Shown here: in pieces, positions 56,485 through 64,000 of the stretch
How the letters are laid out: every line of letters begins with the position of its first letter
Position numbering within the stretch: the first letter of the stretch is position 1
Assembly: GCA_004322135.1 (NCBI GenBank)
Contig: SCSG01000020.1
Location: forward strand, 124,001-188,000
Origin: Burkholderiaceae bacterium
Lineage (GTDB): Bacteria; Pseudomonadota; Gammaproteobacteria; Burkholderiales; Burkholderiaceae_B
DNA length: 64,000 nt
Direction: 5' to 3'
Notes under the pieces: model-generated
Databases searched by the model: none
Told to the model about the DNA's origin: nothing
Seen by the model: only the letters and a program-made list of their open reading frames with translations
Position numbers and translations under genes: made by a program

Positions 56485-57891
56485 TCAGTATCGGTACGAA
56501 ACTTGTACGCCCAGCATATCGGCGCTGGTTTGCCAGTCGCCACTTAGTGTGCCCTTTGTGGGGTCGGTGTTGTTGTTGATGTTGGCGTGGAAGAACAGGT
56601 GTGCGTAGCCGACGTCGATCGTTGTGCGCGGGTTGAAACGGTATTGCGCGCCGATGGAGACGATTATCCGGTCGTTGTCGGGTAGCGAGCTTGGGCGCAG
56701 CGCGCTACTTGGTATCGGCGATTGATCGTACGCCACCCCTGCCCTGAATTTCCAGCTGGGGGTGAATTGGTAGTTGGCCCCCAGCGCCACGCGCCACGTG
56801 TTGCGGAATTCGAGCTTCAGTTGGTCTTCGCCCAATGCGCCGCTGTTGATTTTGAGTGATGGCAGGCTGCTCCAGCCTGTCCAGGAGACGTCGCCCAGTA
56901 ATTGCCATTTAGGAGTGAGATCGTGCACGACGCTTAGGACGGCCGTATCGGGTAAGGTGGTAGTGGCGCTGTTGTCGGCGCTGCCAGGAATCTTTCCGGC
57001 GAATAGCCCCGGGATATTGCGCAGGGTAGTCGTGCCGGAAGCGCTGTAGCGCATGGTCGATCGATACGACGCGCCAATTCGGGTGGCATCGCTAAGCTGG
57101 TACAGCAGCCCTACGTTCCAGCCCCAGGCGTCTCCACCCAGCTTTACCCGGGCTTTCATGTCAGGGGAGGCCTTCAGTTGCCCCGCCATTGCTGCCAATG
57201 TCGTGGCTGGCAAGTCACTGGGCAGCCTGGGGATCAGGCCGGCCGCCGGCACGTTTCGTTGGTAATCGGCGTCCAGGTGCTGCCAGCTGACACCGGCACC
57301 AATCGAGAGCCGGTCGTCGACTTTGTACGCGACAGACGGATTGACGTTAATAGTCGTGATGCTGAATTTCGTTGACTGATAGCGTCCGATCCAGTTGTCA
57401 TCATATTGGGTCGCCAGGCCAAAGGGGGCTGTGATGCCCAGCCCCACAAACCAATTGGGGCTGGCCTGCCACGAAAGGTAGGCGTTGGGAACGGCGCTTA
57501 ACGACCCGGCGTTTCCCCCTGTGTTTGAGCCCAGTGGCAATCCGCCAGGGCCGGTACTGTGGTTGTCCCCGAATTTGAAGATGGTTGAGATGGCGGTTGT
57601 GCCTGCCGATATATTGAGGCCGGGCAGGCGGGTCATACCCGCCGGATTGGGGAATATGGTGCTGGCGTCTTCCGCTGCGGCCGCCGACCCCGCAAAGCCA
57701 TTTCCCAATCCGCTTCCATTTTCGATAAGCTGGAACCCCGATGCATGTGCGCTGCCGGCGGCCAGGGCAATCAGGGCAGCTGTTACAAAATGCAGTGCGG
57801 GCGCACTGGTCACGCGAATGGCATGCAACGTTGAAGGATTGCCATTAGGCGCGGCCGCCGCAGGCAGGCACTGAGTCTGAGTTGTGGGCAT
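56485..57891 (-). CDS. fadL: FadL/OMPP1-family outer-membrane fatty-acid transporter
   Basis: 468 residues. A long leader (to about 51, ...AAGSAHA) is followed by the mature start SGFQLIENGSGLGNGFAGSAAAAEDASTIFPNPAGMTRLPG, the conserved FadL hatch with the NPA-type motif. A beta-barrel follows, ending in an aromatic residue (QVSYRY). It brings long-chain fatty acids across the outer membrane. It is divergent from rpfR, whose product responds to a fatty-acid signal, which makes uptake of that signal a plausible role (inference). Confidence 0.92.
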   Translation of the reverse strand: MPTTQTQCLPAAAAPNGNPSTLHAIRVTSAPALHFVTAALIALAAGSAHASGFQLIENGSGLGNGFAGSAAAAEDASTIFPNPAGMTRLPGLNISAGTTAISTIFKFGDNHSTGPGGLPLGSNTGGNAGSLSAVPNAYLSWQASPNWFVGLGITAPFGLATQYDDNWIGRYQSTKFSITTINVNPSVAYKVDDRLSIGAGVSWQHLDADYQRNVPAAGLIPRLPSDLPATTLAAMAGQLKASPDMKARVKLGGDAWGWNVGLLYQLSDATRIGASYRSTMRYSASGTTTLRNIPGLFAGKIPGSADNSATTTLPDTAVLSVVHDLTPKWQLLGDVSWTGWSSLPSLKINSGALGEDQLKLEFRNTWRVALGANYQFTPSWKFRAGVAYDQSPIPSSALRPSSLPDNDRIIVSIGAQYRFNPRTTIDVGYAHLFFHANINNNTDPTKGTLSGDWQTSADMLGVQVSYRY

Positions 57892-57940
57892 GTTTCAATG
57901 GTTGGCTGGCGTTACGGTAATATGTCGTCCTGGTAGTCGG

Positions 57941-57984
57941 GGGCGTTTCGATCATAAACCATCAGGTTTGTGATCGAAACGCCC
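57941..57984. repeat. Long hairpin in the fadL-rpfR intergenic region
   Basis: Two 20-base arms (57941-57960 beginning GGGCGTTTCGATCA; 57965-57984 ending TGATCGAAACGCCC) pair with a single mismatch around a four-base loop ATCA. There is no T-tract on either side. It lies about 50 bases upstream of fadL and 275 upstream of rpfR, in the shared control region, so it could be an operator, an attenuating structure, or a mobile-repeat remnant. Confidence 0.85.
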
Positions 57985-58258
57985 TCGTGGCAGAAGCCCA
58001 GTCTGGCCAGTAGCCGGCCATGAAACCTGATGTAAACCATCGGTTGTCGAATTATTACGGCATACTACTATCATTGTTGCCGCGAGTACATTCATTCGTC
58101 GCGCCCATAGCCGGGTTGTGGTCAATGGGCTCAAACGCCTTTATACTTACCGGATAGCTTTCCACGCGATAACCACCGCGCGTGGACATAAGTGGTTTTC
58201 TATTGTTGAGGGTTGCAGTGCAGCCGGCCTTATCGACGATAAAATAAAGGGGTTCGTT

Positions 58259-60250
58259 ATGTCTGACGACTCAAGTGAATCGTTGCTGTTTACTTACTTT
58301 GGTACAGGAAGCCCTTACTGGAAGCTTTCAGCCGACAGTAATGCGTTGCAGCTGGCCGGAGTCAAAGGCATTCCGAATCTGGCCGTTGCCCTGACCGCAA
58401 GCCAGGCCGATGAGATTCGTGCATTCACTGGCGTGACATCGCACGCGGAAATTGACATCGTGCTTTTCGGTGAACCCCAGAGGCTTAGCCTGGTGGGTAA
58501 AAAAGATGGCACGCATTCGTGGTCGGGTACCGCGTCCGATTACATGGATACACGGGCAGTTGCCAAAGACCTTACTCATGGGTTGGAATTTGCCGAGCAG
58601 GTCATATCCGAGGTCAATTCGCTGGTGGTCATTATCGACCACAACTTCAACATCCTGCGGTTCAACCGGTTGTGCGAAGAGGCCACCGGCCTGCGCGAGG
58701 AAGATGTCATTGGCAAAAGCGCGCACGCCTTCATGGCGGCGGGTGAACGCGATGCGTCCCGCAGCAATATCAACGAATTCTTCCGTAGCTCCGTGTCCTA
58801 CGCGGTGGAACGCACGATCAATACACTCAAGGGCCCGCGTCGCATCCAATGGCGGAACAAGTTCGTGCAAAGCGGCAGCGGCCCCGACCAGCGCTATTTG
58901 GTTTGCTCGGGCACCGATGTAACCGAAGAGCGTAAGGCGCAGGCCAAACTGCTGGAGCTCGCAACGGTCGACACACTGACTGGCTTGCCCAACCGCAACG
59001 CCATTTACGAGAAAATTGAAGCGCTGCTGGCGGCAGGAAGGCGCTTCGGGGTCTTGTTCCTCGACCTTGACGACTTCAAGCAGGTCAACGATCACTATGG
59101 CCATACAGTCGGCGACAATCTCATCCAGGCGGTGGCGCTGAACATTGGTACTGCTTTGCGTGATGGCGATATCGTCGCCCGGATGGGTGGTGCGTCCTTC
59201 CTGGTGCTTGTCCAGGATACCTCCGTCGAGCACCTGGAGAACGTAGCCCTGCGGATTATCGACCGCCTCAAGGCGCCGATCAGCCTTGGCCTTATCGAAG
59301 TCTATGCGGGTTGTTCCATCGGCATTGCACTTTGTCCCGAACATGCAGACACTGTGGATCAGCTTATCCGCTGTGCCGATACGGCAATGTACGCGGCCAA
59401 AGATTCGGGCAAGCGCACCTTCCGCGTGTTCTCGCGCGAGATGGACGACAAGGTGGCCGAGAACATCTGGCTGGATGTCAATTTGCGCAAGGCACTCGAG
59501 TCAGAGCATCAGCTCAAGCTGTACTATCAGCCCAAGCTGAACGTCAAAACGGGCGAAGTGCGCAGCGTCGAAGCCCTGTTGCGGTGGGATTCGCCCGAAC
59601 GCGGCAGCATCGCTCCCGCGGCCTTCATTCCCTATGCCGAGGATTCCGGCCTTATTGTGCCTTTGGGCCGATGGGTCATGAGAAATGCCGCCAGACAGGC
59701 TGCCGCCTGGAAGGCGAAGAATCTGAATCTTCGCATCGCGGTCAATCTTTCCGCACGCCATCTGACCAGTCCGAGCCTGATTCGCGATTTTGCCGATTCT
59801 TTGCACCAGTCAGGCGGGGATCAATGCCTGCTTGATGTGGAACTGACTGAAAGCTGTTTGATCAACGACGCGGCATCGGCGCATGCCGTGATCAGCCAAC
59901 TCCGGCAACTCGGCGCACAGGTACATCTGGACGATTTCGGCACCGGGTATTCGTCGCTCTCGCAACTGGCGCGCTTGCCCCTGGACGCGATCAAGCTGGA
60001 CCAGAGCTTTATTACTGCCATAGACAGCAATACAACATCGCAGGCGTTGATCCGGTCCATGATTGCCGTGGCGCAGCAGCTCAAGTTTGCCGTTATTGCA
60101 GAGGGTGTCGAGACCGAGGCCGAGGCCGACTTCCTCAAAAGCGAAGGCGTCGACTATATTCAAGGCTACTTGTATGGTCGCCCAATGCCCGCCAAAGAAT
60201 TCGAAGATTGGCTCAATAACAAGGGCAAGAAGCTTAGGCTGGTTGCCTAA
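58259..60250 (+). CDS. rpfR: RpfR-type c-di-GMP phosphodiesterase (FI-PAS-GGDEF-EAL), DSF receptor
   Basis: 663 residues from the ATG at 58259 (AAAGGGG upstream). Domain order: N-terminal RpfF-interaction-like domain (1-~105, LLFTYFGTGSPYWKLSADSNALQLAG), PAS (~112-225), GGDEF (~235-395), EAL (~410-655). The overall text closely follows E. coli PdeR/Gmr and Burkholderia RpfR. The GGDEF motif is GGASF (310-314), so cyclase activity is very likely lost. The EAL site is complete (EAL 438-440, ELTES, DDFGTGYSS, KLDQ, EGVET). RpfR binds cis-2-unsaturated fatty-acid signals through PAS and then degrades c-di-GMP. Convergent with rpfF, 29 bases apart. Confidence 0.88.
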   Translation: MSDDSSESLLFTYFGTGSPYWKLSADSNALQLAGVKGIPNLAVALTASQADEIRAFTGVTSHAEIDIVLFGEPQRLSLVGKKDGTHSWSGTASDYMDTRAVAKDLTHGLEFAEQVISEVNSLVVIIDHNFNILRFNRLCEEATGLREEDVIGKSAHAFMAAGERDASRSNINEFFRSSVSYAVERTINTLKGPRRIQWRNKFVQSGSGPDQRYLVCSGTDVTEERKAQAKLLELATVDTLTGLPNRNAIYEKIEALLAAGRRFGVLFLDLDDFKQVNDHYGHTVGDNLIQAVALNIGTALRDGDIVARMGGASFLVLVQDTSVEHLENVALRIIDRLKAPISLGLIEVYAGCSIGIALCPEHADTVDQLIRCADTAMYAAKDSGKRTFRVFSREMDDKVAENIWLDVNLRKALESEHQLKLYYQPKLNVKTGEVRSVEALLRWDSPERGSIAPAAFIPYAEDSGLIVPLGRWVMRNAARQAAAWKAKNLNLRIAVNLSARHLTSPSLIRDFADSLHQSGGDQCLLDVELTESCLINDAASAHAVISQLRQLGAQVHLDDFGTGYSSLSQLARLPLDAIKLDQSFITAIDSNTTSQALIRSMIAVAQQLKFAVIAEGVETEAEADFLKSEGVDYIQGYLYGRPMPAKEFEDWLNNKGKKLRLVA

Positions 60251-60286
60251 AAAAGCTTTTCTGCCTTGCTCGTTTTTTTTTAGGCA
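60244..60286. terminator. Shared bidirectional terminator of rpfR and rpfF
   Basis: Inverted arms TGCCTAAAAAA (60244-60254) and TTTTTTTAGGCA (ending 60286) flank the 29-base gap. Both stop codons (TAA) lie inside the arms. Either direction ends in a run of T. Confidence 0.75.
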
Positions 60287-61161
60287 GGTTGTGTCTTGCC
60301 GGTGTGCTGCGTCTTGTTGGTGTGGCGGTTTTGCAGCATCACCAGCCGTTCCATGTACAGTAAATCTTTTTCTTCCAGCAAGAAGGCCGCCTGAGCCCAG
60401 TCTTCGGTAATTGCCATGAGTTCGGCCCGGTCGATGGGCAGGACGCGCTGTCGCGTGCGGATCATGCCCCGAATACTGTTCAGCTTGGGCCGCATCACGT
60501 CGATAAATGTACGCGCCGCCATGAATCCGCCATTTTCTTCGAAGGTCTTGTCGATCAGGCCCTTGTCCAAATACCATTCGGCGGTGTGCGATTCACCTGT
60601 GCTGATCAATTCTTCCGCCAGCCGCATGTGCGATTTTCGGGCTACCAACGAGTAGGCGCCCATGCCGGGAAACATATTGAAGGCGATTTCGGGGAAGCCC
60701 ATTTTGGCGTCTTTCTGGGCCAGCACATAATGGTGCGCCAGAGCGGCTTCGAAGCCACCACCCAAGGCCGAACCCTCTACCATGGCGATTGAAATGGCGC
60801 CGGTTCCGAACCCCGTCATCGCGTCATAGATGGCATCGATGCAGGCACGTGCGTAGGACAGCAGGAGCTCGCGCTCGCCTGCACGGATGTGTGAGGCGAA
60901 CAGGCTCAGGTCTCCGCCGATGTTGAAGACCTGGCGGACTGTGGAGCCGGTTACCCAGAAATCGATGGGCAACCCGGATTCGCGGGCGGCGCGGCTTAGC
61001 CGGGAAATGTCCTGCAGGAGTTCCAGATTGAAGCACGGACGTGGTTTGGCGTGCAGCATCATCCACATGATGTGGCGCTCTTGTTCGTAGTAGGGCGTAA
61101 CCTGTGTCAGGCTTTCAACTTCGGTAAAGAGTCGGCACCCCGGATGGTCTGCTAGGTTCAT
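60280..61161 (-). CDS. rpfF: RpfF-type diffusible signal factor (DSF) synthase
   Basis: 293 residues of the crotonase fold. The text VFNIGGDLSLFASHIRAGER, ALGGGFEAALAHH and MGFPEIAFNMFPGMGAYSLVARK is that of RpfF rather than ordinary enoyl-CoA hydratases. Two catalytic glutamates are in place (about Glu138 and Glu158). RpfF dehydrates 3-hydroxyacyl-ACP and releases the cis-2-unsaturated fatty acid used as quorum signal. Convergent neighbour of rpfR, as in Burkholderia and Cronobacter. The C-terminal tail (NRHTNKTQHTGKTQPA) is variable. Confidence 0.9.
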   Translation of the reverse strand: MNLADHPGCRLFTEVESLTQVTPYYEQERHIMWMMLHAKPRPCFNLELLQDISRLSRAARESGLPIDFWVTGSTVRQVFNIGGDLSLFASHIRAGERELLLSYARACIDAIYDAMTGFGTGAISIAMVEGSALGGGFEAALAHHYVLAQKDAKMGFPEIAFNMFPGMGAYSLVARKSHMRLAEELISTGESHTAEWYLDKGLIDKTFEENGGFMAARTFIDVMRPKLNSIRGMIRTRQRVLPIDRAELMAITEDWAQAAFLLEEKDLLYMERLVMLQNRHTNKTQHTGKTQPA

Positions 61162-61790
61162 TGCTCAAGCCAATGAAAGACCACTTCTTGCGCCTGGCGT
61201 CACGATCATGCACTTGAAGCGTGGGCCTGAGATAACGGGCTTCATTATCTATCGGCGGCGACTGAATTGTGATGGGCGGGGTGAATCGGCGACAGGCACG
61301 GGCGGATGCGGCTGGCGGAGTGCAAGTGGTGGTGGCTGGTTGTGGCCGACGTTTGCGTCGTGAGTATTTTGCGCGTTTGTGAGACAGGCGCAGTAGGTTG
61401 AAGGACGACCATGGTTCCCTATGATGGATAGCTTTGCCGACGCAGGCTTGCTATGCAAGGATGGCGCTATCTGCTGGTGATTTGTATAGGCTTTATGAAT
61501 GACGGTTGTGGTCAATATACTAACAGAGAAGCGCCGGTTTTGGTGACTGATCTTGCTTTTCTCAGCCTGAGTGTGCTTTGTTTGGGTAAAGATTTTTGTT
61601 GAGCAACCACAAGCTTAAACGATATCATAGGGCTTCCATCGCTGTCGCAAGGGGGCTTTTCCGTGCGCGTTTTCAGCCGTTATGTTTTGCACTGGTTGCG
61701 TAGGGGCACTTTATCGCGCGATATCGGGCCGCGCTTGTGTCGGTCCGGGCATGCGGTCCTTTGGTCAGGCAGGCCGAATCCGGGCTGGCG
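61162..61790. other. Long spacer between rpfF and the PAS-GGDEF gene
   Basis: About 630 bases, the largest gene-free gap in the window. A possible promoter for the downstream cyclase is TTGAGC (61599-61604) with TATCAT (61623-61628), 18-base spacer. Apart from the small frame at 61453-61602 I see no gene; a minus frame at 61249-61515 has Pro/His-rich, non-natural composition. The 5' half (61260-61400) is GC-rich and contains TGGTGGTGGCTGG-like simple sequence. Confidence 0.5.
61453..61602 (+). CDS. Possible small lipoprotein-like peptide, 49 aa
   Basis: An ATG frame, MQGWRYLLVICIGFMNDGCG then QYTNREAPVLVTDLAFLSLSVLCLGKDFC. It has a basic start, a hydrophobic run and a cysteine near position 19, vaguely lipoprotein-like, plus a second hydrophobic stretch. 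There is no good ribosome site, and its stop overlaps the putative cyclase promoter. Could be a chance frame or small regulatory peptide. Confidence 0.2.
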   Translation: MQGWRYLLVICIGFMNDGCGQYTNREAPVLVTDLAFLSLSVLCLGKDFC

Positions 61791-63173
61791 ATGAGCAGTC
61801 CACGAAGTTCGGCCGCACGGCCGTTGTTTCAGGCTGTTGAAAGTGCAGGCCGGAACGACGAGAATTCCGTAGCTGCCCCAGACAACGCTGGCATCGTCGA
61901 TGAACGGTTGGCGTTGGCCATTGAGGGTAGCGGCATGGGGGTCTGGGATCGCGACGTCCCGAAGGGCGAGATTTATTACTCGTCCGACTGGAAAGCCATA
62001 CTTGGCTTTTCCGATGCCGAAATCGGCAGTTCCATTGCTGAAAGTTATACCCGTGTGCATCCGAACGATTTGTCTTATGTCCGGGCCGCCATACAGGCGC
62101 ATTTCGACCAAAAAACGCCCAACTATCAGGTTGAGCACCGGCTGCGGTGCAAAGATGGCAGTTATAAGTGGGTGCTGACCCGGGGCAAGGTTGTCAGCCG
62201 CGATAGCCGCGGAAATCCGCTACGCATGGTCGGCACGACGGTCGACATCAGCGCCATACACGACATATCCGAAAAACTGCATCGAACGGTTGAGTTGCTC
62301 AGCAAGCTTACCAACGAAGTTCCAGGACTGGTTTTCCAGTATTGCCTGACGCCGGATGGCCAATCGCTTTTTTCGTACGCCAGTGAGGGGATTCGGGATA
62401 TTTACGAAATCGAACCTGACGATGTTGCGACCAGTGCCGCGGTGCTGGACACCATTATTCATCCCGACGACCTGCTGGCGTATCATGCGTCTTTTCGCAC
62501 GTCTGCCGCACGCCTTACCCCATGGCATTGTGAATACCGCGTCATTTTGCCAAGGCAGGGCTTGCGCTGGCGTCAGGGCGACGCGCGGCCGCAGCGCCAG
62601 GACGACGGCAGCACGGCATGGTATGGCTTCATTACCGATGTGACAACACGCAAGGATATTGAAGTCGAGCTGCATCGGTTTGCCACGACCGACTTCCTTA
62701 CCCAGCTGGCCAATCGCCGGTTTTTCATGGTGCAACTCGAGGCGGAACTGGCGCGACTGCATCGTGGCGGAAGAAAGCCTGCCGCGGTGCTTATGATAGA
62801 TCTGGATTACTTCAAGATAATCAACGACCGTTGGGGACATGCCAATGGCGACAAGGCTTTGCGGCACTTCGCAGCGGTTCTCAGCAATCACCTGCGCGAG
62901 ACCGATGTTGCCGGCCGTGTGGGTGGCGAAGAATTTGCCGTGTTGCTGCCTGCTTGCGGCTTTACTCAGGCCGTGGCATTTGCCAGCCGTTTACAAAAGC
63001 ATCTGGACGAGGCGCCGCTGCGTGAGGGTGACCTGAGCATCAAGGTAACCATAAGTGTTGGCGTTGCCGTCATGGACGCCAGTGACGCGTCGGCAGAAGA
63101 ATCCATTGTGCGCAGCGATCGGGCCCTTTATCGCGCGAAAAACAGTGGCCGTAACCGGATCGAGTGCGGCTGA
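61791..63173 (+). CDS. PAS-PAS-GGDEF diguanylate cyclase
   Basis: 460 residues from the ATG at 61791; a longer frame reaches 61737. Two PAS/PAC units (about 38-155 with EHRLRCKDGSYKWVLTRG, and about 165-290 with WHCEYRVILPRQGLRWRQGDARP) lead into a GGDEF domain. Active site GGEEF at 378-382 and inhibitory RETD at 369-372, so it should synthesise c-di-GMP with feedback control. No membrane helix. Its place beside rpfF/rpfR suggests it supplies the c-di-GMP that RpfR breaks down (inference). Confidence 0.92.
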   Translation: MSSPRSSAARPLFQAVESAGRNDENSVAAPDNAGIVDERLALAIEGSGMGVWDRDVPKGEIYYSSDWKAILGFSDAEIGSSIAESYTRVHPNDLSYVRAAIQAHFDQKTPNYQVEHRLRCKDGSYKWVLTRGKVVSRDSRGNPLRMVGTTVDISAIHDISEKLHRTVELLSKLTNEVPGLVFQYCLTPDGQSLFSYASEGIRDIYEIEPDDVATSAAVLDTIIHPDDLLAYHASFRTSAARLTPWHCEYRVILPRQGLRWRQGDARPQRQDDGSTAWYGFITDVTTRKDIEVELHRFATTDFLTQLANRRFFMVQLEAELARLHRGGRKPAAVLMIDLDYFKIINDRWGHANGDKALRHFAAVLSNHLRETDVAGRVGGEEFAVLLPACGFTQAVAFASRLQKHLDEAPLREGDLSIKVTISVGVAVMDASDASAEESIVRSDRALYRAKNSGRNRIECG

Positions 63174-63234
63174 TTTCCGGCGGGCTTCCACTTGGCGTTG
63201 TGCCTCCCGGACGCCGTCACTTGACGGGTTGTTC

Positions 63235-63266
63235 AAATATATCTTAAGATATATTTTAAGATATAT
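63235..63266. promoter_or_regulatory. PadR operator
   Basis: A perfect 22-base palindrome, AAATATATCTT/AAGATATATTT (63235-63256), followed by a third half-site AAGATATAT at 63258-63266. It overlaps the probable promoter 35-65 bases before the PadR ATG; TTGACG lies at 63221-63226. It fits autoregulation by the downstream regulator. Confidence 0.75.
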
Positions 63267-63300
63267 ACGGTATCGGGTAAACAGAAGGGGAAAACAGACC

Positions 63301-63981
63301 ATGCGTACACGAAACCGGGCTCTTGCCGATCATGCGGCAGAGCATTTTTCGCTGTCGCCGCCGTGGGCCGAGGCGGGTGAGGCACGTCGCCGGCATGGGT
63401 TCCAAGGGCCGGACGACGAATGGGATGGCGAGGGTGGCAACGGCGCGCGACTGACGCGCGGGCGCAAGTTTGGCTCGGACGAACTCCAGCTTATGCTGCT
63501 TGCGTTGCTTGAAGAGCATTCCGGCCATGGCTACGAGTTCATCAAAGAGCTGCAATTCCGTTCCAATGGTTTTTACAGCCCAAGTCCCGGCATGGTGTAC
63601 CCGGCCTTAACCTATCTTGAAGAATTGAGTTACGTTACTGTCAAAGCGCACGGAAACCGCAAGCTATATCATCTAGCTGAGTTGGGGCGTCTTTACCTGG
63701 AACGCAACCGCGATCAATCCGAATTGCTGTTTGCCCGGCTAAGGCACGCCGCACGCAAGATAGCCTGGGTAAAGCAGGCGTGGAACAACGAAACAGATCC
63801 CGGCGCGGTCAGCGCCAGCGGCTGGTTGCCCGAGTTCGTCGAGGCGCGGCGCGCCATGAAGACCGCCCTGTTGCGCCGCACCGATGCCTCGGCGGCCGAA
63901 CAGCGCCGGATCGCCGTTATCCTGAAGCGGGCAACATCTGAAATACTGGACGAAGATGCCGCATCTTCGAGCCAGGCGTAG
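63301..63981 (+). CDS. PadR-family transcriptional regulator (YqjI-like)
   Basis: 226 residues from the ATG at 63301 (GAAGGGGAAAA upstream). A charged leader of about 50 residues precedes the winged helix (FGSDELQLMLLALLEEHSGHGYEFIKELQFRSNGFYSPSPGMVYPALTYLEELSYVTVKAHGNRKLYHLAELG) and a C-terminal dimerisation helix. Similar layout to E. coli YqjI, which controls a ferric-siderophore reductase, though the metal-binding His/Cys leader of YqjI is only weakly echoed here. The next gene begins within 10 bases. Effector unknown. Confidence 0.9.
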   Translation: MRTRNRALADHAAEHFSLSPPWAEAGEARRRHGFQGPDDEWDGEGGNGARLTRGRKFGSDELQLMLLALLEEHSGHGYEFIKELQFRSNGFYSPSPGMVYPALTYLEELSYVTVKAHGNRKLYHLAELGRLYLERNRDQSELLFARLRHAARKIAWVKQAWNNETDPGAVSASGWLPEFVEARRAMKTALLRRTDASAAEQRRIAVILKRATSEILDEDAASSSQA

Positions 63982-63991
63982 GAGCTAATGC

Positions 63992-64000
63992 ATGGCTATT
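63992..64000 (+). CDS. Start of the next gene (partial, runs off right edge)
   Basis: An ATG with GGAG 7 bases upstream follows the PadR stop and reads Met-Ala-Ile before the window ends; an ATG at 63988 in another frame is possible but badly spaced. It is probably the target gene co-transcribed with the PadR regulator. Confidence 0.35.

Overview
The window looks like an ordinary chromosome segment of a betaproteobacterium in the Burkholderiales, most likely an Alcaligenaceae member (Bordetella/Achromobacter/Pusillimonas type). This is inferred from gene content, gene order and protein character: hemA-prfA-prmC-grxD, ttcA-folB, atpIBEFHAGDC followed by a Fis-type regulator, hemE, priA and rep, and metX-metW-ampG. 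No database search was possible.

Layout. 0-8.2 kb: a DNA glycosylase fragment behind metY, a Tat-exported beta-lactamase-fold hydrolase, a diguanylate cyclase, and a lemA/M48 protease pair. 8.2-13.0 kb: a scrap heap of accessory DNA ending at tRNA-Phe. It holds an integrase/antitoxin/toxin chimera, a frameshifted higB with intact higA, further higBA scraps, a truncated GDCCVxC gene, a decayed mrr and one apparently intact parDE pair. 13.3-25 kb: housekeeping genes (hemA, prfA, prmC, grxD, an MscS channel, ttcA, folB, an FAD oxidoreductase, an M61 peptidase, an enoyl-CoA hydratase). 25-32.5 kb: the complete F1Fo ATP synthase operon. 32.8-39.2 kb: a Fis-type regulator, hemE, an AT-rich spacer with DnaA-box-like sites, priA and rep. 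39.4-49.5 kb: a PaaH-type dehydrogenase, a membrane di-haem cytochrome c, tRNA-Arg, a DUF2478 protein, small hypotheticals, a metallophosphoesterase and a cyanide-insensitive-type bd oxidase with a 47-residue DUF2474 third subunit. 49.5-56.4 kb: gshA, a lipoprotein, an orphan LuxR-type HTH protein, then metX-metW behind a SAM-II riboswitch, ampG and exonuclease III. 56.4-64 kb: a signalling block of fadL, rpfR, rpfF and a PAS-GGDEF cyclase, then a PadR regulator with a palindromic operator.

Most notable are (i) the apparent diffusible-signal-factor quorum-sensing locus rpfR/rpfF beside fadL and a c-di-GMP cyclase, in which RpfR has a degenerate GGDEF motif but a complete EAL site; (ii) the SAM-II riboswitch on metX; and (iii) the toxin-antitoxin graveyard, whose chimeric ORF can be explained junction by junction from the intact parDE copy 2.5 kb away. 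Sulfur metabolism recurs (metY, metX, metW, gshA, ttcA), as does c-di-GMP signalling (three GGDEF proteins plus one remnant).
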